Shown here: piece after piece, positions 36,701 to 46,366 of the stretch
Layout of the letters: every line of letters begins with the position of its first letter
How positions within the stretch are numbered: the stretch's first letter is position 1
Assembly: GCF_026151205.1 (NCBI RefSeq)
Contig: NC_087072.1
Location: 14,920,169 to 14,984,168 of the forward strand
DNA: 64,000 bases
Reading direction: 5' to 3'
DNA from: Bolinopsis microptera
Lineage: Eukaryota > Ctenophora > Tentaculata > Lobata > Bolinopsidae
Translations under genes and position numbers: made by a program
Notes under the pieces: generated by a model
What the model was told of the DNA's origin: nothing
The model's input: only the letters and a program-made list of their open reading frames with translations
The model's database searches: none

Positions 36701-37298
36701 ATTGAATTCATAACTATGTTCTCCATAAGAAGAGATAAGATGGGAAAGATGACTGGTAAATTGATTATTGGTATGAAAGGCCCTGTTTGTGAGTTCATTT
36801 TTATAAATAACACCATCAATATTTGGGTGAATCATAACATAATATAAGAAATGCAAAGGTGCAATTATAACTGATAATATGAAACCATTTTTCGATAATC
36901 GGAAAAACATGTGGTCCTTTTATGACATAATTTCATGCAATAGTGTTCGGCAGAATGAGCCAAGTCTCAACCATATGACATCAGTACTGCCAGATCCCGA
37001 TGGAATTAATTTGATCAACAATATCACGACAGGCCTTATGACATCACCTTGTATAATGAATGTCATACTCAAGAGTTTAAATTCCCAAATAGTCAGACTG
37101 AGCAGGTTGAGCTGTAGTAAAACACAGCACTGAGGTGTTAAAACATTTTCATTACTATCTTCAGTAACATCCTGAATCAGAAACTCGGTTAATATCAGTT
37201 CCTACAAAGTGTAACATTGGAAATGAAATGACACAACTAAAAACGATATGAATATTTTTAAAAACATAACTCTTGTGCCCCAATGCAATGGAAAACCT
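33713..37298. other. Non-coding, possible upstream region of SLC10A7-like gene
   Basis: No gene recognised on either strand. It may hold the missing first exon and promoter of the minus-strand transporter. A G/A-rich patch lies at 35822-35865 (gggcggaggagggggaggga). Confidence 0.5.
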
Positions 37299-38847
37299 TT
37301 AAGATAAATCCAATAATGGAATCCCAAACGGGTCCATGGCATTGAGCCCCAATGGACGTATAGTTCTTAGTTTCTGAATATAACGGTGTTCATCCACTTC
37401 TAGAGTTCTTGGGCTACTATTACTGAGAATTGACACTTTATAAGCCTGGTTGAAATTGTCACGTTGTTTCATGTTATGAACTTCTACAAGGTGTTTACCC
37501 AAGCTGAATCCTTCGTCGTTTTCTTCAGGGACAAACGTATTGTCCGAAATGAGTTTGTAGTAATGGGCGCGATGTTCGTTTACTCGTGCCCTTAGGGGCT
37601 GCACCGTTCTTCCTACATAACACATATTACAAAGTTGGCAACTGAAGATGTATACAACATTGTAGCTGACACATGTACCAGACACTGCTTTGGCTCGCTG
37701 TCCATTGACTGTTATTGATGGATGTGGAGATATGATGTTACAGGTACCGCAGTGTCTGCCCCCACATGGTCTTGTGTGAGGTTGGGTTAAGTCATCCACA
37801 AATTGTTTTGCTTTGACTAACTTCCTTCTAAATGATGTTCCAGTACGTCTGACGAATTTGAAGATAGGGCGTGATGTACCGGCTCTAGATGATATTGGGG
37901 AGCCTGGGGTGTTTCCACTTGTATGGGAACCAGATAATCCTGAGAAGCTCCTGGTTCTACTGAGTTCTGGTTCCAATCTTTTTACCGATTCTACTAACTC
38001 TTGATCGCTGCCAAATGTTGAAATAACGCGGACTGCTGGTTCTGGAGACTTTGGGACCAGGACATTGCTGTTTGAGTTGTCCAGTGGTTTGAGGCATCTT
38101 TCAAAGCCTTTGACTTTTTCACTGATGTTATCTACCATAGTTTTAGGGTAGTTGGATTGGAAGAAAAAGGTTTTTAATTCATCAATTTGTTTTCGGAGTC
38201 TGTCGTTATCATTGATGATTCGCCGGAGTCTCAGGCATGCACTATAGACTATGCTGCTGAATGTATGGTTCGGGTGGTGGGAACCGAAGTACAGGTAGGA
38301 GCGAGCATCAGTCTCTTTAACATGAAGGTCTGTCTGAAGATCACCTGCGGTGTCGAAACAAAATTTGATGTCTAAGAACGCCACATAAACATTGTTATCT
38401 TCTATGATGTTCTCATCAATGTGGAGGCCAAGTTCTGCTAGCCTTGAATTGACAGTCGCGATGAATTTTGAAAACTGTCTTTTCGTACCATGGAATACTC
38501 CACAGCCGTCGTCTATGTATCTCTTGACCGATTTTACAGGTTCCATTAGTTCCGTGTCTGAATAGACTTGCTCACGCATGACATGGTATACTGCTATGTT
38601 TGCAAGACAGATACTGCCTCCTGTCGGTACTCCTCGTTTCTGTCTGTACCACTCTCCGTTAAATTTGCCTATAGACGACTCATAGCTGAGTTCAACACTT
38701 CTTATCAACCACTCCTTGAATTTGGCGGACCATTCTGGTCTCTTTTCTTCCATGGCCACCTTCAAAGCTTGGAGTGTAAGGTGGTGACTCAATGAATCAT
38801 ATAAAGCTTTGTAATCAAATGTGAATGCTTTAATGTTGCTTTTGAGT

Positions 38848-39856
38848 GGTTCACGTACTGTAGTGCGACACGTACTCTAGTGCGACATGTACCCTAGTGC
38901 GAAACCTCCAAGATCGACACTGTCGCAGTAGAGTACGCTACCTGGATCGTAGTGCGACACGTACCCTAGTGCGACAGAGAATTTTCAAGGCCGACACTGT
39001 CGCACTGAAGTGCGCTACCTGGACTGTAGTGCGACACGAACTAAAGTGCGACAAAACACTTCGAAGGAGAGGGGTCCAACAGCGTCAGCAATTAGGTGTT
39101 TCGTAGGGAGGTCAGTATCGGAAGCTTTCCGTTTCATGTTCTGCTTTGCTGTGTAGACAGAGTTTGCTGCAGAAGTAGGGGGGTGGGAATGGGTCTTCGT
39201 ACTGGTCACACTAGTGTCGTTCATCAGACTGAGACGTCCGGAGCAGATCTTCTCAGTGCATCGCCAGTAGGTCCTTTCTTCGCGCTTATTATCCAGGCAG
39301 TAGCGGTATCCGTCGTGGATAACGTTTCTTGAACCAGTAGTGCGTTCAGGAATGAAGGTGATTGTTGAAGAAGACATGTTGATGTTGTTCGATGCTTTGG
39401 TAGAATCATCGTGACCTTATATATGGCCCAAGCATATGAACTTGTTATCCCAATCGGAGATATACCTTCATACGATGCGTGTGATAGGAATGAGGATCAT
39501 ATGCTGCTTACGAGTTACCCGGTGGATCACACACTGCATACGTGGCTTGAACTGACCCAAAGGAATTGTGATCAGTGGATCACTTCGAAACACGTCATGT
39601 GAACCGACGAATCGTATTCGCAAGATCACTTCGAAACAAGTGACGTGAACCGACCCGACGAATCACTTAATGGTCCATAAAAAGGATAGGATGTGACCTG
39701 AACTTGGAAATAGGTCAGGATAATTTGTCGCAGTAGAGTACGCTACCTGGATCGTAGTGCGACACGTACCCTAGTGCGACAGAGGGTGTTTTTGTCGGAC
39801 TTCGCACTAGAGTATGTGTCGCACTAGAGTACGTGTCGCACTACAGTACGATTACC
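38848..39856 (-). mobile_element. Mutator-like (MULE) non-autonomous insertion, 1009 bp, with FLYWCH ORF
   Basis: The ends ggttcacgtactgtagtgcg (left) and cgcactacagtacgattacc (right) are inverted repeats with a few mismatches. They are flanked by the identical 9-bp sequence cttttgagt at 38839-38847 and 39857-39865. Nine-bp duplications are typical of Mutator elements. Removing the insert and one duplication rejoins the host Penelope reading frame without a shift, confirming the borders. Subterminal repeats tagagtacgctacctggatc and gtagtgcgacacgtacccta occur near both ends in the same orientation. Confidence 0.93.
39015..39377 (-). CDS. FLYWCH-type zinc-finger ORF within MULE insertion
   Basis: A 120-codon open frame with ATG start. 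Its N-terminal two thirds fit the FLYWCH pattern: an aromatic/Thr start, a G-Y-R-Y segment, a YWRC with a following C, and a distal HSH pair. FLYWCH domains bind DNA and are common at the N terminus of Mutator-like transposases in animals. No catalytic DDE part follows, so the ORF cannot encode a complete transposase; it may be the remaining N-terminal module of an internally deleted element. The last 20 residues run into the subterminal repeats, so the stop may be secondary. Confidence 0.7.
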   Translation of the reverse strand: MSSSTITFIPERTTGSRNVIHDGYRYCLDNKREERTYWRCTEKICSGRLSLMNDTSVTSTKTHSHPPTSAANSVYTAKQNMKRKASDTDLPTKHLIADAVGPLSFEVFCRTLVRVALQSR

Positions 39857-40400
39857 CTTTTGAGTTCTGTGTCCAGGGTATTGTTGATGTTGTCGAGCCA
39901 GACTAAGGCGTCTCTATTATCAATAAGAAGGTCTTCGCAAAAATCCCTTTCTAGTTGACGTAGGTATTTATCAGCTAGGAAGACATCCGGTCGTCTGCTG
40001 GCTCCTTCGTGGAGGGCGGTAATGAGTCTTGCTGGTGGTTTGGCCCCTGGTATGAGTTCTTCTTTCTTCAGCTTATGAATTTTAAAAGCAGGGTAGAAAT
40101 ACGGCTGGCCAGGGCGATAGTGTGGGAGGGTACTGGGGCGGTTTGTGGGTCTCAGTTTGGTCTGCTCTGGTGTTGTCAGAAACACCCATCACTTCTTTCG
40201 CATCCCTTGCTAATATCAGTCCTTCTTCTTTTCCCTGTACCCAGTGCTTGAAGAGTTTCTCATACAGCTGTTGAGTAGGGTCACAGTCCAACTTTTCATA
40301 TAGTTCCTGATTTTCCAGTTTCTCCAGTGTCCGTTGCTTGATGAGGTCAGGGTCGATAATGAGGGTTGCACCACCCTTGTCTGCCTTAGTGATGCCTTAG

Positions 40401-41594
40401 TGATGGCTAATGTAATACTACATGATTTTGGTAATGTGAACTGTGAAGTTAAACGTGTGATATGACGATATGTTACAGAAGTTACAAGCATATGACACCA
40501 TTATTCATTCTTCATTTTTCATCATCGAATACCTGAAATACCAGACTTAAAAGTTACATTTTTTCGATGATTTCCAGTATATTTTCATGACGCAATAAAA
40601 GTTTAGAAAAAGGTATGCGAAACTACTGACCGCCGCAAAATCTCTAATTCTTATTGTAAATTCTCATTTACTCAGGATGGACGTAAATAGGAAGCTTGGC
40701 TGCTAGAGTAAACGAATTTACTTAATCAATGAATTAATCAAGATTAGCATGACCTCATTGGGCACGTTCCTTCAACAAAGCTTTTTCTTGTTTTCATTTC
40801 TATTCAAAGTATAAAGATCACACCGACTAAACGTGCCTCGGCAATGTGATTGCTTGCAATGCCTTTATATTAAGCTTATTGAATTGAATTAAAAATTCAT
40901 AATTTATAATTCATCATAGTTAACTTAAAAATCACACTCATATAAGGCAGAAAAAGTTTATCTTACATGTATCAAAACTTGCTCGAGAAGTTTATAGAAA
41001 TTCTGCTGCACATTACAGTCAATAGCGCTTTAAAATTGTACTGTTTGTTAGTATAAAATGTTATTGATACTAATACTATAGTGTGTGGTATGGGGGTCGA
41101 TAGGTGCTGTAGAATGATCATGATCATATTGATTGAAAAGATGAAGCAATGAGCGTGATGAACAGTAGGCAAACAACCAGAGCTGAGTAAGCTGTATAGC
41201 CGGAGTATGATGAGGCCGGATTACACAGGACTAAAGAAAGGCTATCCCGGTGTAACTGTAAGTTTGCCGAGGATGGGGGCCGGATTAACCATTATTGTTA
41301 CCGGACACGCCAATCCTTAGGCGCGGTGCTATTCTCAAGTTCTGTGAGAGCATGGCGAGCAAGAGACTAGAAAGCTAAGTAAAATTATTGGTGAAACGTC
41401 AAACAAAACTATGTAACTAAAAACTACAGTAAAAAACTAAAACAGATCGGAGTAAAAACAAAAAGGCTATACATATTATTCTATTGGGTCCATTGTAAAA
41501 TATTGGCCCAGCATCTATACTATGTCCATCACACTTAGAATGAGCTGATAGGCTGATATTATCTAATCTCATATCAGTTTCTCAGAAAACTGCT
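40401..41594. other. Non-coding, no gene seen
   Basis: AT-rich sequence 5' of the truncated Penelope element. No signature-bearing ORF and no repeat found elsewhere in the window. Confidence 0.5.
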
Positions 41595-42473
41595 TACCTT
41601 ACTCGGGAATATTATAGCGGGTTAATTTATGACTGGGAAAATTAATAACCGGGAAAAATATGGCGGACTTTCCCAAAACCCGCCAAATTATCCCGGTCAT
41701 GTATTTACCGGTGGCCGACCTTTCAAGTTTTTTTTTCAGAGGTCAACAAATTTTCAACCGAAATTTCTGTTTTTGTTACTTGTTAAAGAAGTTATTTCAA
41801 TTTACAGTTACTGATATTACTCAGAAATAAAAAAAAGACACGTCTAGTATTTAAAGGAAAATAAACCTATAGCAATAATAAGTCAAATCTTCATTAAAGC
41901 GTATTCTCATTCTCATTATCGCTAATGTCCCCTCCATTATCATTATTGATATCTCCCTGCTGCTGACCGTCAAATTCGAAGTTGTATTGTTGTCTTAACA
42001 AGACTTTCATTTTGTCCGCTAATGGGGCTACTGCTCTGAAGGTCAGCCGGAGCTTAATTTCCTGCCCACCGCTTGGTATTGGGGAACTTCTTGGCTTTGC
42101 ATCTTCAACTGCTCCTGTAATCAATCCACCGTGGACCATGAAATAGTGGCACAGTTTACTCACTTCATGGGCAAGAAAAGTGAGAATCACGGTCCACCCT
42201 GAAATCTGATTTCTATAACCAAATTGTGATTTTTATAACGAAATTATGGTTGCAACCGCCAATAAAGTTACAGCCCTCCATCCACTGCTTCAAAAGTCTT
42301 CTTTAGCACATATGAGACTTCAGGTAAAATATGATGATCACCACCCCCTTGGAACCCCATAATCTGAGTCGGCGGGTTTTTTATGACTGGTAAAATTTTT
42401 GACCGGGAAAAATATGGCGGAATCTTCCAAAACCTACCACTTTATCCCGGTTATAATAATCCCGAGTAAGGTA
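41595..42473. repeat. Repeat pair with taccttactcggga ends flanking an exon-like ORF
   Basis: The left edge taccttactcgggaatatta and the right edge (reverse complement of taccttactcgggattatta) are inverted. Inside them a unit of about 75 bp (accgggaaaaatatggcgga and neighbours) occurs in direct orientation at about 41620-41698 and 42372-42452. This could be one element with inverted ends or two copies of a short element bracketing unique sequence. No transposase is visible. Confidence 0.55.
41894..42198 (-). CDS. Exon-like ORF, unknown protein, C-terminal
   Basis: An open frame preceded by a good acceptor (gatttcag before 42198) and closed by a TAA at 41894. The product has a hydrophobic start (VILTFLAHEV), a middle with Pro/Ser and an Asn/Asp/Glu-rich tail (DINNDNGGDISDNENEN). 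I do not recognise the family. It could be the terminal exon of a minus-strand gene whose earlier exon is 44342-44061, separated by the mariner insertion, or a transposon-internal frame. Low confidence. Confidence 0.35.
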
Positions 42474-42576
42474 TTTTCTCAATTTAAACCGGTAAAAAGA
42501 ATTCCATAGTTATGATTTTACCACGTCTCTGATAGCGAAAGTATAACTAATCACAGGTTTTTATCATACTAACATA

Positions 42577-44045
42577 CAGGGTGGCCCAAAAGTGACTACC
42601 CACACGCAACCTTTTAATAACTCACGTAATTCGTCTTCAAATTGCACCAAAATTTCAGAGATTATAGATATGGGTCAAACTTAGATTTCCTGAAAGTTTT
42701 GTAAGCGACGCCTAATTACAGTGGGCGTGGCGTGACACTCCCTCCTTTTCACTATTGTCTTCATAAAATGAGAACGCTTTGAGCTAAGAACTCCAAATTT
42801 TTTGCACACATTTGGCTTGATAATTTAAAACCTTTCCAAAAGTTTCAAGTTCATTGTTCAAAATTTGGCTGAGTTATGACCATTTCGAAATTCATCGGAT
42901 ATGTGATCCGAGCACTCAGTCAGTGATCTCTGCACTTGGTTAATGGCCTGTTTGGCTCACATGCACCGCTTGATTGGTTGCAGGGCTTGTCAGCCCTGCT
43001 AGTCACAGGTTCGTTCTTTACAATCGATAAAAAGGAATGAACTATCCATTGAATCATCGAAAATGGTTCATTATCCTCCCTATACTGCGGAACAAAGATT
43101 GTTTGTCTACCTGAACAAACAGAATGGGGAGTTCTGCCCTCAGCTTGACAGCTTAAACGACAATTTCAAATGAAATTCAACCGACCATCCCCTTGCCGGA
43201 AAAGCTGCTTTGATATGCATCACAAGATCAAGTTCACTTTTTCTGCAAAAAACGAACTGCGAGGTCCGAAGAAAACATCACCATGGTTGTTTGTGACGTG
43301 ATGGATACACCTAAAATTGGCACCCGAAAACGAGCTCCTGTCTTAGACCTTAGCAGAACATCCCTTTAACGAATCCTAAAGCGAGATCTTTCTAACCGGG
43401 CCTTTCGGATAACAAAGAAACACCAACTTTTATACCGTGATTCCTGATTTTCCTGAAAAGGTCACGATCTGGTGCGCCATCAGTTCTCGTGGAATCCTAG
43501 GACCTTACTTTAAGTTTAACGAAGAATTTGGTGTTTTCCTGTCTAGCAAAGTCATTATCGGCATCCAATCAATCATGATCAGGTCGTCATCTCCTCAGTA
43601 TCATGTTGGGTAAAGCCTAATGAACCTCATTAATACACGCTAACGCCTTACTCTTGATCAGATTGGGTGACGAGATCACTGATTGAGTGCAGAGATCACT
43701 GACTGAGTGCTCGGATCACGTATCCGATGAATTTTGAAATGGTCATAACTCAGCCAAATTTTGAACAATGAACTTGAAACTTTTGGAAAGGTTTTAAATT
43801 ATGAAGCCAAATGTGTGCAAAAAATTTGAAGTTCTTAGCTCAAAGCGTTCTCATTTTATGAAGAAAATAGTGAAAAAGAGGGAGTGTCACGCCACGCCCA
43901 CTGTAATTGGGCGTGGCTTACGAAACTTTCAGGAAATCTAAGTTTGACCCATATCTATAATCTCTGAAATTTTGGTGCAATTTGGAGACGAATTACGTTA
44001 GTTATTAAGAGGTTGCGTGTGGGTAGTCACTTTTGGGCCACCCTG
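42577..44045 (+). mobile_element. Tc1/mariner-type relic with 360-bp terminal inverted repeats, TA duplication
   Basis: The ends cagggtggcccaaaagtgac and its reverse complement sit between TA dinucleotides (42575-42576, 44046-44047), as expected for mariner. The inverted repeats are unusually long, about 360 bp each (42577-42936 and 43686-44045), with few mismatches. The interior (43060-43600) holds decayed transposase on the + strand, recognisable from FVYLNKQNGEF and EKVTIWCAISSRGILGPYF in different frames with several stops. The element is dead but its ends look recent. Confidence 0.9.
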
Positions 44046-44060
44046 TACTATAACTAATAT

Positions 44061-44342
44061 CTAAGCTCCAGCGGATTTGAAAAGGATATGGTTGCTATCG
44101 AGGGTGTTCATACCCCCATATGACGCAAAGGTTTTCAACTGGGTCTGATAGAACGCCTCTTTAGTTTCCGTGGCCTTTTCTTTATCTACTTTATTTTCAG
44201 GATCAAATTCTAAGGCGTCCACTATAATCACAGAAAGATGCGCACTAAGTGAAGAACTATAGGAGTAAGGAGGCTGTGGTACTGAAATATAAACCATGAT
44301 AGAGAATTTTGTTGCAAACATAGCATTTTCCACAGGCACCAT
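44061..44342 (-). CDS. Exon-like ORF, unknown protein, possible first exon
   Basis: An ATG-initiated 93-codon frame lying 15 bp outside the mariner element. An internal ggtatg (near 44116) could be a donor, which would give an exon of about 75 codons. The product is Ser/Tyr-rich, then charged (DPENKVDKEKATETKE). Unrecognised. Paired tentatively with 41894-42198; no homologue is claimed. Confidence 0.3.
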   Translation of the reverse strand: MVPVENAMFATKFSIMVYISVPQPPYSYSSSLSAHLSVIIVDALEFDPENKVDKEKATETKEAFYQTQLKTFASYGGMNTLDSNHILFKSAGA

Positions 44343-45045
44343 GCGTTGTCAGCTTCCCAAACAGCCGACAAAATTGCAGGGCCTTGTTAGCTATATAATT
44401 ATATAGCCTTTATCTGCACTATAACAGTGCTCAACTTGATGACGATTGAACTTTGTTTCATTTGTCCTATATAATATATTATATATATCGATAATTTGTC
44501 ACAAATAGCCGCCCGCGTTAGACATTTTATTGTACTAGACGCAGCTTTTCGAAAAATTGGTAAAATTATTTAGAAACGTTATAAGAGTTTGATTTTTAAA
44601 ACACATTGACATAATGACTTTGACGTATAATTGTATTTGCTGGACGGCGCCAGCCTCTCTTTCCGCCATACTTCCTATCTTTATGAACATTTAAGCATGA
44701 GTTGCCCAGGTAAAGATCTATCCTAGAAACTATTCACGGACTATTCTAATGTAATAGCCAGTCTGTTTCGATGTGAACTTTTAAAAATTCCGTAAAGTAT
44801 TGCTGGTAATTAATTTATTGAAGCAGTTCTGCGAGTTCTTGAGAAAGACAAAGCGGCAGTGTTTACCAGTGCTATCAGACGAAAGTAATTTCAATAGCGC
44901 CGCGCTGGAGCCGAGTAAAGTATTTCAATAGAACATTTTAAAACTGCAGTTCCAGGGTCCCTTTTTCCACTATTTGCTATTGGAGACAATTTACATTGGT
45001 TCTGAATGAGACAACCAACATGTGGCGCAGTGATTAACCAATATC
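44343..45045. other. Non-coding with a diverged MITE relative
   Basis: No gene. At about 44640-44712 the order ctggacggcgccagcc, tttccgcca, atctttatgaaca and gcccaggtaa parallels the MITE family of 15.7-17.9 kb, with much divergence. A short (ata)n run lies near 44472-44490. Confidence 0.5.
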
Positions 45046-45447
45046 GGTTCTTTTGCGATAGTCAAAACGCGACAACTAGCGCTGGATGGCGACAACTAGC
45101 GCTGAATAGCGCTAGTTGTCGCCATCCAGCGCTAGTTGTCGCTGGCTATGCGACACTGTCGCACCCGATAGTTTGTGATGGCCAGCGCAACTGGCCATCG
45201 CAGAAAACAAGTCGATAACTAGCGCTGTATAGCGACAACTAGCGCTGGATGGCGACAACTAGCGCTGGATTGCGACAACTAGCGCTGGATAGCGACAATT
45301 ATCGAAAATTTATATTTTGCGCTGGATAGTGTTATCCAGCGCTGGATAGCGACAAGTAGCGCTGGGTGGCGACAACTTGCGCTATCCAGCGCTAGTTGTC
45401 GCCATCCATGGCGCTAGTTGTCGCGTTTTGACTGTCGCAAAAGAACC
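45046..45447. repeat. Foldback element of 20-bp gcgacaactagcgctggatg units
   Basis: The outer ends ggttcttttgcgatagtcaa and its near reverse complement (ttgactgtcgcaaaagaacc) bracket arrays of gcgacaactagcgctggat in direct and inverted orientation, so large hairpins are possible. The flanks ccaatatc (left) and acaatatc (right) agree at 7 of 8 positions, a likely target duplication. The ggttc terminus resembles the MULE insertion end at 38848. No ORF. Confidence 0.82.
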
Positions 45448-45605
45448 ACAATATCCACTGAACAGCTTCAAATTAATATTATATCGCTGCGTAGTCGCAA
45501 AAAAGGATAATTGTATTGAAAATTATCAGCAACGGCGATAGGGGTGATTGAGTAGGAATAGCTCTTACCTACAGTCTACACCAGGGACAAAAGGAAATCG
45601 CGTCA

Positions 45606-46366
45606 TGTGCGGATCGCGATTTTTCCCATTATTTGCGACAAATTTTATGTATAGGTTAATATTCAAGAACAAGGAACTTATGGAGAAAGCTAAAGATGCT
45701 CTTAGTGTAGACTACAAAGTGTCTGCAAAATCCCACACCGTGACAATGCTTGAACCTAAGCTTACTATGTATGATCTCAAGGGAGATTTTGAGTCATCTG
45801 AAGAATTGCGCCAGAGCATCCTTGATAAGAACAGTTCCATTAAGAGTTTAGTTGAAGATGAGAACAACACTTTCAAGGTTATTTTCCTGGAGAAAAACAA
45901 GACCTGGGCATGCCTACAAGTGTCAGTGAAAATCAGGCAGTCTATAAGGGAGTCAGGTGACTTTGTACACGCTGATCTTGGACAGTATAAAGTTAAGGAT
46001 AGGTATCATGTAATCCAGTGCTTTGACTGTCAGAGCTTCGGACACATGAGTGGCAGTGATTACTGTAAGTGTAAGAAGTATAATGCCGACCCAGTGTGCT
46101 TCTACTGTGCAGGTGCCCACAAATCGAAAGATTGTGAGAAGAAAACGGCGGGCCGAAGATCTAGTATCAAGTGTACGAACTGCAGCAACAGTAAAGACAA
46201 GAATGTCAAAGATAAATGCAAGACACATTCTGCAGCTGACAGATTATGCCCATCTTATGTGAGAGAGCAGAGTTATATCATGGCCAGAACGAGCGGATGT
46301 GAAACATCAAAAAACTCTTATCTCCAGTGGGCAAAGATTCGACAAAGAGAGCTTGGGATAAACTAG
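45606..46366 (+). CDS. LINE ORF1, zinc-knuckle gag-like protein
   Basis: Start taken at the ATG at 45605-45607; the frame is open further upstream to about 45548 without an ATG. The N-terminal half has the charged, repeated helix-strand character of an RNA-binding fold. The C-terminal half carries CCHC-like knuckles (CFDCQSFGHMSGSDYC and CFYCAGAHKSKDC) and a further CTNC group, typical of CR1/Jockey-type ORF1 proteins that coat the element RNA. It ends at 46364-46366, after ORF2 has already opened in another frame. Confidence 0.8.

Larger units (their letters stand above)
37299..40400 (-). pseudogene. Penelope-like retroelement (RT + GIY-YIG), 5'-truncated and interrupted
   Basis: Read right to left. 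The conserved N-terminal ITKADKGGA region is near 40390-40360. A finger/palm part follows to 39857. Then comes a 1009-bp foreign insertion, and the frame resumes at 38838 with FDYKALYDSL and runs open to the stop at 37299. RT motifs visible are GVPTGGS (B region) and the catalytic YIDDG. The C-terminal part has the CCHH-like and GIY-YIG endonuclease pattern (VYIFSCQLCNMCYVGRT, then R and E residues). Damage: an 11-bp tandem duplication (gccttagtgat) near 40376-40398, one frameshift near 40170-40200, and the insertion. The GIY-YIG/RT order is diagnostic of Penelope-like elements, which prime at open DNA ends or telomeres. The 497-codon 3' part is still intact. Confidence 0.92.

Noticed and set aside
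37150-37300. Hammerhead ribozyme next to the Penelope element
   Set aside because: I looked for CTGATGA followed by a stem and GAAA near the element and at scattered CTGATGA sites elsewhere; none had a pairing stem II with the GAAA core.
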